DNA of 64,000 nt from Saussurea involucrata (Eukaryota > Streptophyta > Magnoliopsida > Asterales > Asteraceae). The notes beneath the pieces were generated by a model. The model worked only from the letters and a program-made list of their open reading frames with translations. It made no database searches and was not told the DNA's origin. Position numbers and translations under genes: made by a program. Positions 22,917 to 34,139 of this stretch are shown here, piece by piece. Position 1 is the stretch's first letter. Every line of letters begins with the position of its first letter. The DNA lies in assembly GCA_033807775.1 (NCBI GenBank), contig CM066317.1:32429870-32493869 (forward strand), read 5' to 3'.

Positions 22917-23210
22917 TGAATTTAAAAAGGTTGCTATGATGCTAGAAAATGCAAATTGATAAAAGAAATTAATGCAAAAAAAATGTATTATTTTGGACTT
23001 CTATCTCTCATGCATAACTTATTATTTCAAGTTATATGTGAATTTGAACCAGTTATATATCGGAAAGACTTTGTTTTACATTAAAAAACATTCAGGGGTA
23101 ATATAGTCATTTTAACGGTTTAGTCCAGTCCTGTTCTAGTCCTATCAAACATAGGACAGACAATTAGTCTCGTCCTGTCCCATCCCATACTGCATACCAT
23201 ACGCTACCTA
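22917..23210. other. 3' flank of the beta-glucosidase gene with MITE scrap
   Basis: Likely 3'UTR and downstream sequence (22917-23090). The stretch 23095-23200 resembles the GTCCTGTCC-rich text of the MITE at 29330-29705, suggesting a truncated copy of the same family. Confidence 0.4.
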
Positions 23211-23213
23211 TTA

Positions 23214-24286
23214 GGCCGTGCGTACCACCTTCGGGTACCACGGCGGGTTCACCATCGGGTTGGGGGCGGGTAGGGCGGGTTCACATCGGGTTCATGGTCG
23301 CGGGTAAGGGTGGGTTCGGGAACCCGGCGTAATTTTTTTTTTTTAAATATAACTGTTTACCAACGGCTCTTTTTTTTATTTTTTTTTAAAATTATACACA
23401 CTATATATATTAACCTCTACCACCTTCATTTTTTCACACCAAAAAATATCTCAAATTCAATACTTTCTTCCATTTCTTTCAAATTCAATACTTTCAATAC
23501 TTTCTTCCATCAAGAATTCAAACACCACACCTACATCCCGTCGTAACCGATCGAGGAGTTCGGATACACCGCAACAAGACCCGGACCTTGGCTTCCAAGC
23601 ATTTGCTAAAATAGGTTATATTCCTCATCAATTTACATATCAAGGTTTGCTCCAACAAGGTTTTACTCCCGCTAATCACCAACTTCCTCAACCCCAGCGG
23701 CTTTCAACACCGGAATCGATCTCGAAGAGGAGTTTGTTCCTGAAACCCAAGAACCGCAAACACCACGATCGATCGGACTGACAATACAATGGATTACAAA
23801 ATGAAAAAACTTGAACTCGAAGAAAAACAGTTGCAACTCGAGTTAGAAAAACGATTTGATAAAGACTTCGAGTTTTTCATAGCCCCGCATGATCACCTTA
23901 CGGGAGATATTTTGAGGGCTACTTTGGCGAAGAAAGAGAGAATTAGAAAATTACATAATTTTTAATATTAGTTTTTAGTGTTTTGTATTTTGTAATTTTT
24001 AAATTTTTAAATTTTTAATGAATGTTATGAATTTTTATTTTTATTATTTATCTTATTTTTATTTATTAAAAAATATATGAATATTTTTATTTTGTTAAAT
24101 AATTAAATGTATAAATAAAAGAACTAAAAAAATTGATGTGGCGCTGAGGTGGCATCAGGGTTCAGAGGGTATGATAGGAAGCGTTACTCCACTTTAGGGT
24201 AAGGAGGGTAGGAAAGAGAAAAGCTGATGTGGCGCTAAGGTGGCATCAAGGTTCAGTGGGTATGATAGGAAGCGGTACTCATGGTC
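23214..24286. mobile_element. PIF/Harbinger element with ORF1 remnant only, TSD TTA
   Basis: The ends GGCCGTGCGTACCAC and GCGGTACTCATGGTC form an imperfect inverted repeat. They are bordered by TTA (23211-23213 and 24287-24289), the usual PIF/Harbinger target. The interior carries a deleted ORF1 whose 3' third (23787-23965) matches the ORF1 of the element at 30691-32573. No transposase is present. Confidence 0.8.
23511..23965 (+). pseudogene. Harbinger ORF1 (Myb/SANT plus NAM-associated-type) remnant
   Basis: The 5' part encodes an N-terminal Gln/Pro-type segment similar to the copy near 31000-31260. The 3' part reads MDYKMKKLELEEKQLQ... KDFEFFIAPHDHLTGDIL and ends KLHNF-stop. The central SANT-like domain present in the larger copy is deleted. 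Such ORF1 proteins act with the Harbinger transposase in binding element ends. Confidence 0.7.
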
Positions 24287-24866
24287 TTAGAGAGAAACAG
24301 AGCAAGAGAAAGAATTTACTGTAGAAGCCAGAATGCTTTATTATGAAAAAATAAGGGCTTTAAATTGGCCTATAAAAAGTGGCTTATTTAACAAGCTTAT
24401 AAGGGGGAGCTTATTCAAAAAGACAAGTTTTTTACGCACGCGTTTATAAAAAGCCCTCCAAACAAAAGTCTTTCCAACAGATTAATCCACAGAGACAATT
24501 TTATCTATATAAATGGAAAACCAACCAAACCTCCAAAAACTATTGAAGAAAAAAGATTCAAAACCTTATTCAGCATCCAAGATAGGCATCATACAAGTTT
24601 CAGTGGTCATTGTTGAGTACAAAAAACTGCATTCAATCTTACATTGCAAAAGAAATACAACTATGGAATTTATCGACATCAAGGCATCACAATCTGTATT
24701 TTCAAACAACTACTTCAAACAGAAACTGGTTTCTGGTGGCTCGATTCAAATTTGATCCAATTTGCATTATGTGCTGACCTGCAGGGGTACACCACAGTAA
24801 CCCCTTGCCCCAAGATCATAACGAACCATGAAAATTAGACAAAACCAACCAGCTCTGCAAGCAGCA
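24287..24866 (-). other. LST8 3'UTR and spacer
   Basis: About 24480-24866 is the probable 3'UTR of LST8 on the minus strand. It directly follows the stop codon and is not repetitive. About 24330-24480 contains short TAAGCTTATAAG-type words and nothing more. No antisense gene is supported. Confidence 0.4.
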
Positions 24867-25002
24867 TCAGGCGGCGGTGGTTTCAGCACCATCATGGAGA
24901 GCACAACACACGGTGGCTTTATGATGTCCTTGATAAACTCTAATATCTTCACCAGTAGACATCGACCAAAGCCTAGCTGTTGTATCAGAAGAAGCTGAAA
25001 TT

Positions 25003-25033
<31 letters not shown>

Positions 25034-27676
25034 TTGTTAGAGGCAAGGACTAAGGGGTTGTTTGTTTACCTCTTGATAGTTCCATTAAGAGGCAACCTCT
25101 GAATCGTTAAGAGGTGAATCTTGTTTGGCAAAACAAAGTCTGCCTCTTAATGGTTTTGTCTTGGGCCTCCCTTAACCATTCAGACCCCTAATTTCATTAT
25201 GAACGATTTCCAAACAACCATATTTCATTTTGCACTATATCATAAGAGTCTCTAAATCATTCCGACCACTTAATCATTCAGCAAACTGCCAAACAGCCCC
25301 TAACATCTGTAATGAAACTTTGTTGCATTTTGCCCTAAAAATAGTGATAAAGATGATAAACTTTACGTGATTAGAATCAGATACCTGTGATGAGATAAGC
25401 ACCATCAACAGAGAACACGCAATCCCACACCCAACGTTGATGTCCTAAAATACGCAACATATCATACATTGCTCGAAACCAAGACAATTAATAAAATACT
25501 CGGTTTCCCACACGTAAAAGTAACATACCAACGAGAGTTTTCTCCAAGGTGAAACCATCTACATTCCATATCTTGACTATACTATCAGAAGATGCGGTTG
25601 CCAGATACCTATTTTCAACAATCAGTAAACAACTTAATCAGTCAAAATTCTAAAATTGACCCTGACCATCCCCAATGAAAGGAATGAAAGAAGTCTGAAT
25701 TCTAACCGTTGAGGCTCACAAAACTCGGGTGAAAGAAGACATTTAAGGATATAACCATCATGAGCCTGTAGTTTGTGAAGTGGCTCAAAGTTGGTCATTG
25801 TCTGTAATGCAACATGATTATGATGAGTATGTTGGTCAAGAGAAACTTGGGTTGACTAAAATGGCACAGAAGATGATGATACCTGGGTCCCACGCAACAA
25901 CCTCCAAACGTAGCATGTTCCTCGGTTATTTGCAGCAACTACCAAACTTCCATCCCACATCACCGTTAACGATCTCACTGCTGTATCAACCTCTGGCACC
26001 TGAGTTCCAGCCATAAACTTGTTACACATTTACACTTCTTAATTAACTGAATGACAATTCCACCCTTAATGATTGAGGCAAACCTTCAAAAGAAGATATT
26101 TTCATCTGATTTTTCGTCAACAGTAAGTCATAGGCATCTCTACTTTTAGAAATGAAAAATGCAATTGTGAAAATACGGAAAATCGTTGCATACCAGCTCG
26201 CAGCTGCACGAGTTTGCAGTCAAGTCCCATACACGGATATTGCCATTTTGGTCACCAGATATCAACTCGGTCTGAAGAGCCAACAACAAAAGACCAAAAA
26301 AGAACATTAGTGAAGTAACAAGTGGTACGTTTTGGTAGGGTTTAGGTGTGAACCACAAAGCAAATGATCCTTGCTTGGTTCCATCCTTTCGAATCAAATT
26401 GAACAGTCAACTTTGATTCCGTTTCATGGTTTAAAATTTTGAAACATTATTTATCATAAGATATTCATACATATATATATATATATATATCACAGTATGA
26501 AAGTTACAAGTCTAATCAAAACTAACGGAGACAAAAAGAAACGTAATTTCGAGAAGGAATATGACACCTGATTTGGATGTAAAACAACAGTGTTAACAGC
26601 AGCACGGCTTTCGTATTCTCGCTGGCACCCTGGTGCCCTGATGCCATTTCAAGAGGAAGATCAAGATTTCTAAACTTTGGAAGAAGAAGAAGAAGAAAGA
26701 CGTGATTGTTACCAATAACATGAACCTTGACTGACCTCAAATCCCAAATCTTTACAGTTCCATCTTCAGAACCTGAGTACATCCATTTTCCATCGCATTG
26801 GAAACCCACAGCCATCACATTATTAGTGTGTGAATCACAGCTCATCACCTATGAATCGTGACAAAGAAATGATATCACATTAGCCCAAACATATATATGT
26901 ATGCATATATGTGTGTGCATTTAGAGAGAGAGAGAGAGATACCGGCTGAGGGCTGGTAGAGTTAACATCGAATAGCCGAATGTGGGGATTCCCTGCAGCA
27001 GCTAGGAGCCTCTTATCTGGAGTTATCTCAAGCCGATTAACTTGCTGTACAAAACAAGGTTAATTCAGACATCAAAAGTACATGTATACAAAAAAGCATG
27101 ATATCAGTGCATGTATGTACCTAAGTATATGTACATAATTGAGAAGTTGCATTCTAGTTTAGTGCGGAAATCAGATGACAAAAACATACTTTTCAGTCCC
27201 AGGAAAATTGCATCATTTTCTTTAATGAGAAGTTTCCATGGTAAGTTGGTAACTTTACCTATTTGCCCATTATCATCATGATAGACACACACATATGCTT
27301 TACAATTGTGTAAAACTTCTGGAGTCCTGTGACAATAGCTAGCTACTTACATTTTGGGGGATCTCATATAAATTCCAACATCTAAAGTTCTCATACTACA
27401 AAAAATTACCTATGGGTTTCTCGTTATCAGATCGTATTATAGATATTAAACAAGCAATTCAACACTTTCAAAACTAGAATTATGAACAGAACAAATATTG
27501 TAATGTAATAATCTATATCAAGATTAGAACATGAAAAGCAACACAAAACATATGATTAGGGAACTTACAGATTCTGGGTACTGAATGGTGCGATAACACC
27601 GCCCACTTTTAGCCTCCCAGAACCTAATGGTGTGATCATAGCTTGCAGTTGCTAAAATAACAGATGGTTGAGTCAT
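24867..27676 (-). CDS. LST8: TOR complex subunit LST8 (WD40 repeat protein)
   Basis: Ten coding exons join in frame on the minus strand: 27676-27569, 27044-26943, 26848-26736, 26637-26568, 26271-26194, 25999-25883, 25801-25707, 25608-25529, 25444-25385 and 24994-24867. They encode 316 aa (Arabidopsis LST8-1 is about 305). It starts MTQPSVILATASYDHTIRFW and includes SGSEDGTVKIWDLR, SGDQNGNIRVWDL and QRWVWDCVF. It ends HHKATVCCALHDGAE, then TTAA and a stop. The seven WD repeats fold as a beta-propeller that binds and stabilises the TOR kinase domain in TORC1, controlling growth with nutrients. All introns are GT-AG. The last intron has an unusual acceptor with C21 and A12 homopolymers. MITEs lie in the last intron and in the 5'UTR intron. 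No lesion is seen. Confidence 0.96.
25001..25040 (-). promoter_or_regulatory. Unusual LST8 last-intron acceptor region
   Basis: On the transcript strand the order is CTAACAA (branch-point-like, 25040-25034), C21 (25033-25013), A12 (25012-25001), then TTTCAG. Plant acceptors normally have a U-rich tract, so this one is atypical. Homopolymer lengths may be assembly-dependent. Confidence 0.7.
25053..25300. mobile_element. hAT-like MITE in LST8 last intron
   Basis: The ends AGGGGTTGTTTGTTTACC and GCCAAACAGCCCC are imperfect inverted repeats of the widespread AGGGGCTGTTTGG type. The inner half was carried into the LST8 partial copy (28865-29000), so it predates that duplication. Confidence 0.65.
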
Positions 27677-27686
27677 GGTTTGTCTC

Positions 27687-28341
27687 CTGATAAACATCAA
27701 ACAAGAACATTAGTAATCTAAACATAAAAAGTAAATATACTTGCACAACAATATGAAGAACAAAATGCCCAAAATAAAACTAATGCAATCACTGCAATAC
27801 GAGTTGGATTGATGTTGGTTTAGTTATAGCTTATTCAATTTATTTAATCATGGGTAATTTAGAGAATAATAATCTCCAAAAGGTATAGAAAGAAAATAAG
27901 ATCAATACTATAATCCTTAACGATCGACATTAGAATCCATTAAAAAGGTGTGATAAATACTACGACCCTTAACAATCAATACATTCAAATTATATACTTT
28001 AAAGCTTACTTAAATACCAAAGAAACTAGTCCACTGATTATACCAAATACCAATATATATATATATATAGGGTCAGGTTCCGGGGAAAACCTCAAATAAA
28101 TGGAAAACTAAGGTTCAAATAAACGGAAAATTAAAGAACACTCTGGTAGCCCTTCATCTAGACGGTATGTACTTGTGCATACATTTAATTTGTAACATGC
28201 ATTTGTACATATGCACAAGTGCAGCACTTGTGCATAAAAACCAAAAAAACAACATAAATTACCAGTATGGACAAGTGCATACCGTCCAGATGAATGGCCA
28301 CCGGGGTGTTCTTCGTTTTTCCCTTTTTTTGAGGTTTTCCC

Positions 28342-28393
<52 letters not shown>

Positions 28394-28609
28394 TTTGGTT
28401 CAGGCATTTTATCAAACAGTTAGTGAGCATTATAAACTGTCACAAAAGCACGATCAGCATCGCAAAGCATAGAATTAGAAGCTGTTGAAACCCAAACTGC
28501 ACACCATAAACCCATAGTACGAGCGCACCAGCAAGAAAAAAGAATCACATAAAGAAAATTTCAGGGTTTTCAGAAGATGAATTCAATCGTAACAAAATCG
28601 TTGACATAC
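27687..28609 (-). other. LST8 5'UTR intron
   Basis: The donor is ACACGGACAG|GTATGTC at 28610/28609 and the acceptor TTTATCAG|GAGACAAACC at 27687/27686, ten bases before the ATG. The intron holds a MITE and CT/AT microsatellites. It is inferred from splice signals alone. Confidence 0.6.
28066..28347. mobile_element. MITE in LST8 5'UTR intron
   Basis: The left arm starts GGGTCAGGTTCCGGGGAAAAC and includes TCTAGACGGTATG near its inner end. The right arm reverses these blocks (CATACCGTCCAGATG ... GAGGTTTTCCCC). It is flanked by AT and CT microsatellites, like the MITE at 18183-18439. Confidence 0.75.
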
Positions 28610-28860
28610 CTGTCCGTGTTTTGCAGACGGACTCGACAACAGCAAATTATGAAGATCGTTTAGAAGCTATTCACAAGGGTGCTGGTGAAACTTTCAAATT
28701 TCATTTCTTCATCCAAAGGAATAACAAGAAATAGAAGATTCTTGATTTTGCAGAAATGGAGTTAGTGGGGATCAGCATATAGCATCCATGTGAATACTTC
28801 ATGTCATCCTTGAAACGAAAGCGAGTTCAAAAGAGGTGATTGTGGCGAGAAGTGTAGCAG
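28610..28860 (-). other. LST8 5'UTR exon and core promoter boundary
   Basis: This single-copy stretch lies between the 5'UTR donor and the start of the duplicated LST8 fragment at 28865. It probably holds the transcription start. No clear TATA box is evident. Confidence 0.45.
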
Positions 28861-29329
28861 AAAAAAGTCTGCCCCTCTTAACCGTTCGGACCCCTAATTT
28901 CATTCTCAACAATTACCAAACAACCATATTTCATTTTACACTATATTATAAGAGCCTCTTAATCATTCCGACCACTTAATCTGCCAAACAGCCCCTAACA
29001 TATGTAACGAAACTTTGTTGCATTTTGGCCTAGAAATCGTGATAAAGATGATAAACTTTACGTGATTAGAGTCAGATACCTGTGAAGAGATAAGCACCAT
29101 CAATAGAGAACACGCAATCCCACACCCAACGTTGATGTCCTAAAATACGAACACATCATACATTGCTCAAAACCAAGACAATTAATAAAATACTCGGTTT
29201 CCCACACGTAAAAGTAACATAATCAGTCCAAATTCCAAAATTGACCCTGACCACCCCCAATGAAAGGAATGAAAGAAGTCTGAAATCTAACCGCTGGGGC
29301 TCGCAAAACTAGGGTGAAAGAAAACATTT

Positions 29330-29705
29330 GTGCGTTTGGTAAGTAGATAGGACAGGACAAGGTGGGACAGGACAGAACAGCTGTTCCACGTTTGGTAAGA
29401 CAGAATTGGACAGAACAGAATATATAACATTGATCAATTTACCCTTACTAAATTTAAAGAAAAAATAAAATATGAAATAGAATGTTGATTTGATATTTTA
29501 GAGGAGAATTAGATTTTATTATGAGGTTATACTGGTATAAATCTGTTCCACCTTGTTCCAGCTTTTTCCATGGGTGGAGGTGGAACAAACCTGTTCCCAT
29601 TTGTTCCACCTTGTTCAAGTTTGTTCCACATAAAAGTTCTACCAAACGTGGGATAGTGACCCTGTTGTGTTCTGTCCTGTCTTGTCCCGTATACCAAACG
29701 CACCC
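29330..29705. mobile_element. MITE inserted in exon 7 of the LST8 copy
   Basis: The ends GTGCGTTTGGTA and TACCAAACGCACCC are inverted repeats. The parental LST8 exon is continuous at this point (CATTTAAGGATAT), which shows the insertion directly. The flanks are TTT and TTA, compatible with a PIF/Harbinger TTA target that has lost a base match. GTTCCACCTTGTTCC-type words fill the right half. Confidence 0.85.
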
Positions 29706-29951
29706 TTAAGAATATAACCATCATGAGCCTGTAGCTTGTGAAGTGGCTCAAAGTTGGTCATTGTCTGTAATGCAACATGATTATGATGAGTATGCTGACT
29801 AAAATGGCACTGAAGATGATGATACCTGGGTCCCACGCAACAACCTCCAAACGAAGCATGTTCCTCGGTTGTTTGCAGCAACTACCAAGCTTCCATCCCA
29901 CATCACCGTCAACGATCTCACTGTTGTATCAACCTCTGGCACCTGAGTTCA

Positions 29952-30348
29952 GGGAAATTGACTCAAATAGCCAAAGGGACAAAGAGTATTGACAAAATAG
30001 CCAAAAATTTTCCCGGTTTACAAAAATAGCCAAATGGTTCTCACTCGTAATTGCGGACCTGTCGCAATTGCGGATGTGGAACGGTGGAGGACCGGATGAA
30101 AGGTTGACACGTGTATCCCAGAAGCAGTTAATCAAGTGCGGTCCGCACCGGGTCGGGTCGGGTCGGATCGAGTGCGGGCCAACCCGTTTCAGTGTCTTTT
30201 TTGTCTCGTAGTGATCCCATTGCGATCCGCACTCACCGGGTCGGGTCGGGTCGGAGTGCGGACCCTTTGGCTATTTTGGTAAACTGTGAGAGATTTTGGC
30301 TATTTTGTAAAGATGGTTTTTGGCTTTGGCTATTTAAGTCAATTTCCG
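29952..30348. mobile_element. MITE in the LST8 copy, TSD TGAGTTCA
   Basis: The inverted ends GGGAAATTGACTCAAATAGC and TATTTAAGTCAATTTCCG are flanked by an exact 8-bp repeat TGAGTTCA (29944-29951 and 30349-30356). The parental LST8 intron continues as GAGTTCCAGCCATAAA, matching the sequence right of the element. The 8-bp duplication fits hAT. TCGGGTCGG words occur inside. Confidence 0.9.
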
Positions 30349-30375
30349 TGAGTTCAACCCATAAAGTTGTTGCTG

Positions 30376-30690
30376 TTACTCCCTCCTCCCTCCGTCCCAA
30401 AATTAGGCCCACTAAAAAGTAAAAACCACACAGTTCAAGACATCGTAATTATTACACTTTTACACTTGATATCATTAATTATATATATATATATATATAG
30501 TTGTCTAAATAAAAATATTGTTTTTACATTTTTTATAAGAACAAAATAAAAAAATATACAAGGCTAAAATAGATTTTGATTTAATGAAGTTAACGAAATT
30601 ATTAATCAAAAATATCAAAATAAACTGAATACAAAAAAACATACATCCACAATAAATATAATACAAGAACTTTACTAGAAAGAATATTTA
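30376..30690. other. Stowaway-like scrap and AT-rich spacer
   Basis: CTCCCTCCTCCCTCCGTCCC at about 30380-30399 resembles a Stowaway terminal repeat. The opposite end was not found. An AT microsatellite follows at 30481-30499 and then unassigned AT-rich sequence. Confidence 0.4.
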
Positions 30691-32573
30691 GGCCATCCGC
30701 AACGCCTCGGGCTCGGGCTCGGGCTCCGCTGCGGGCTGCGCTGCGGGGGCTGCGGGCTTGGGGCTCGGGCTCGGGGTGCGGGTTTGAAAACCCGAGGAAC
30801 CCGAACGATTTCATGTTTATTTAATTTTTTTTTTAAATTTTTTATTCAACGGCTCTTTTCAAACGGCTACTTCTAAATCATTTTTTTTAATTTTTTTTTC
30901 AATTTAATCACACTATATATATTAACCCTCAACCTCTTATTTTTTCACAACAACAATCTCTCAAACTCTCTCAAATTTCATCATTAATCTAAACAAAACA
31001 CCTACATCCCGTCGTAACCGACCGGATACACCGCAACCGCAAGAAACCCGGAGCTTGGTTTCCAAGCGTTTACACAACCAGGTTATCGTCCGCAATTTTC
31101 GCAACAAATTCCGCAACAATATCCGCCACAATGGTCGCAACAAAATCCGCCACAATATTTTTACAACTCATTAGGCCATCCGCAACAAATTCCTTACCAA
31201 CTTACACGTTCCGGTATGATTGAACAAGGTTTTACTCCGACCAACTTCAATCCTCCTTCACCCTTAATCAATCTCGCCGACGACATTGTTCCGGAAACCC
31301 AACATTCTAGCCCGCACACACCACAATCCATCTACACTCAACCATCAAACCCTCAACCATCGAGAAAAGGAAAAACAAACAATATGAAAATAGAGCCCCC
31401 AAACAGATGTGGACTAACGAGGAGGAACTCGCGTTAGTGTCGGCGTGGGTTGACGTTTCGGAGGACCCCGTTATCGGTAACGCACAAACTCATGGTAATA
31501 TTTTTATTGTTAATATTATTATTATTATTGTTATTATTATTAATATTATTATTATTATTATTATTCTTGTTAATATTCTTATACTTGAATTTACATAAAT
31601 GTAGAAAGTTTTTGGACCCGAATCGGGGAAGTGTTCTTTAGTGTGATGGGTCGCGGACTTTATAGAACAACTCATCAACTCAACACCAAGTTCAACGACC
31701 TTAATAAAAAAATTGCTCTTTTTGGCGGCATCTACAACAACTTGGTCAATAATAGATCAAGCGGAATGAGTGATGCCGACATTTCACGAGTGGCACACGA
31801 ACGGTACCAAGCACAACAAAGGTTTGCTTTCTCTAAAGAACAAGCTTGGGAAGTCCTAAAAAAATGTCCAAAATGGGGACCCGTTCCAACGATGACGACA
31901 ACTTCATCGCGGGGTTCAAAACGTACCAAACCTTCCGATGATGACGATGACGACAACTTCATTGAGCAACTTCAACGACCCATCGGGAGAAACAAGGCAA
32001 AAAAACATCAACGAGATAGTTTGGAACAAGAACTCGAAATTCGGGTCGAATACGAACGAAAGTGTTACTCAGTTGTTGACGACGTTCAACGACAAGATTG
32101 ATGATACAATGGAATACAAAATGAAAAAACTCGAACTCGAAATTGAAAGCTCAAAACTCGAACGAGATAGGTTGGAACAAGAACTCGAAATCGAACGCTC
32201 AAAACGATTTGAGAAAGACTTCGAGTTTTTCATGACCTCGCATGATCACTTTACGGGAGACGTTTTGAGGGTTACTTTAAAGAGAAAAGAGCAAATTAAA
32301 AAATTTCATAATTGGTAGTGTTTTGTATTTTGTAATTTTTATTTTTAATGAATGATATGAATTTTTATTTTTTTATTTATCTTATTTTTATTTATTAAAA
32401 AATATATAAATATTTTTATTTTGTTAAATAATTAAATGTATAAATAAAAGAATTAAAAAAATGAGGTGGCAAGAGGGCTTTTAGTTATGCGCTGGGGGTC
32501 TTTAGGGCTTGAGGAGAAAAGCTGACGTGGCATTGAGGGCTTGAGGGCTTTTATCTATGCGCTGTGGATGGCC
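30691..32573 (+). mobile_element. PIF/Harbinger element carrying only ORF1
   Basis: The ends GGCCATCCGCAACGC and GCGCTGTGGATGGCC form a 15-bp inverted repeat with two mismatches. They are bordered by TTA on the left (30688-30690) and TAA on the right (32574-32576). Behind the left end lies a GC-rich GGGCTCGGGCTC array. The interior holds one spliced ORF1 relic and no transposase. Confidence 0.82.
31021..32318 (+). pseudogene. Harbinger ORF1 pseudogene (SANT/Myb-like, NAM-associated-type)
   Basis: The N-terminus is Gln/Pro-rich (31060-31260). MWTNEEELALVSAWVDVSED at 31407 starts the SANT/Myb-like trihelix domain. A phase-1 intron (31493-31603, ATT-rich) separates it from SFWTRIGEVFF and the block RTTHQLNTKFNDLNKKIALF. 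A coiled-coil C-terminus (MEYKMKKLELEIESSKLERD) ends at FHNW-stop (32318). Frame changes near 31395 and about 31950-32090 break it. Plant databases often label such proteins by misleading names (GST-T3-like). In Harbinger elements this partner helps the transposase bind DNA and enter the nucleus. Confidence 0.85.
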
Positions 32574-32607
32574 TAAACACAATGTCCAAGTCTACGGTTC
32601 ACTCTAA

Positions 32608-33110
32608 GAGCATCCTCAACAAGGATTTCATTTGGATTGCAAAAGTGTCATGTATGATTGCTAAATTAGAAATTGTAGCGGTAGTGAGTATGATTGCTAA
32701 ATTAGAAATTGGTTTTGGTAATTTGCAAATGTCAAAACAATACTTTTTGCTGATGTGGCAGTGAATAGTATAAGAAATTGTAGAGAATAATTTCTAAATT
32801 AGAAATTGTTTTATGTCAAATCATGTTTTGTGATGTTTTATAGAGAGTATTTAATTGTAGTTTTGTAAAGAGTATTTAATTATAGTTATTTAATTAATAA
32901 AATATTTCATATTAAATTCTAGTAAAGAGTATTTAATTGTAGTTTTGTTGTTATTTGATTAAAATATAGTTTTTTATGATGAGATGTCACTTTAGAAAGT
33001 GGGTGAAGTTTCATTGTTGTGGGGGATAATTTCAAGATAATTGCAAAGCTAATGTGGCGCTGATGTGGCTCATTTGCAATTGGAATGAAATTTCATTGTT
33101 GTGGATGCTC
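32608..33110. mobile_element. Tourist-like MITE, TSD TAA
   Basis: The inverted ends are GAGCATCCTCAACAA and TTGTTGTGGATGCTC (one mismatch), with TAA on both sides (32605-32607 and 33111-33113). Its interior matches the right part of the Harbinger remnant at 13243-15990, so both belong to one family. Confidence 0.92.
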
Positions 33111-33113
33111 TAA

Positions 33114-33855
33114 GGCATCGTTTGGCAAAAAAAAACTAGTTTTTTTCTGGGTACATGTTTGGATGATCATAAGGTAACTTTTTGAAACGCTTTTTGGAGT
33201 ATTTTTTCGTGAATATTTCAATATTGATCTCATTATTATCAATTAACTATTATTATAAATAAATATTAATTTTTTAAATTTAATTATTGTTAATTAATAA
33301 ATATTAATTAATATTAACTGAAAATTATTAAATTAACTTTTAATTATACATTGATATTAATTTTTAATTATTTAGAGTTAGTGTTGATCATATAAATTAA
33401 TTTTATATATTTTTTAATATTAATCAATATATTTTGATTATTAATTACTATTATTTTTTATATTATTTGATTATTTTTTTATATTATATGTAACGTTTAT
33501 TTAAAATTATAAGTTAATATATATTTTTTCTAAAACTTGTTAACAAATTCAAAATGTATAGTATATATGTAATAATTTAAATTCTTTTAATTAAAATGTT
33601 ATATTATTTAATTTTTCTTTACTACATTGGTTGTATTAACTAACATATTATATTTTTTATAAATTTATTTTAATTATATAATTAAATATTGTAATTGATA
33701 ATTTTAAAGATGTATTTTTTGATCATTTTACATGTTTATAAGCTAGTTTTGTCAAACGTTACTTTTTCATCAGCTACCAACTAGCTTATGAATCAACAAC
33801 TAAATTATCAGCTATCAGCTAATTTATCAGTTAGTTGTCCCAACATAGCCTAAAT
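33114..33855. repeat. AT-rich block with MITE-like ends
   Basis: The left end (GGCATCGTTTGGCAAA) and right end (TTGTCCCAACATAGCC) are only loosely inverted. The interior is very AT-rich with TATCAGCTA words near the right end. It is probably a degraded MITE, with uncertain borders. Confidence 0.35.
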
Positions 33856-34131
33856 ATAATTATGTGAAATGAATTGGAATATAAATATTTATTAAAGTTG
33901 GATTGGACTAGGAGGTCGAAAAGGGTGGGGTGTTAAGTGTTTTCCTAAAATAGAAAGAGTGGTCCACGTGTTATATGTGTTGACGTCGACGTTGTTTCAT
34001 CTTTTAAGCAATAAATGGGACCCACTTGTATTTACTACAGCCCATTTCCATCAATCTTTCTATGGTCCCCTTCCTCACCCAATCAATTCCCATTTATTAT
34101 ATTTCACATACACCCCTTAAAAATAACTAAT
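33856..34131. other. Intergenic sequence
   Basis: No gene, repeat or signal recognised. Confidence 0.5.
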
Positions 34132-34139
34132 GTCTTAAT

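Larger units (their letters stand above)
28865..30375 (-). pseudogene. Partial tandem copy of LST8 (exons 9, 7, 6; exon 8 deleted)
   Basis: 28865-29222 matches parental 25145-25528 (MITE half, exon 9 at 29139-29080 and flanking intron). A junction at about 29222 then skips parental 25527-25634, removing exon 8. Exon 7 follows, split by a MITE (29292-29329 and about 29706-29763), then exon 6 (29942-29826) and further intron up to about 30375, itself split by a second MITE. Exons 1-5 and 10 are absent. Exon 6 and 9 copies stay open with intact splice sites and few substitutions, so the duplication is fairly young. It cannot make LST8. It lies directly upstream of the real gene's 5'UTR exon. Confidence 0.92.
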
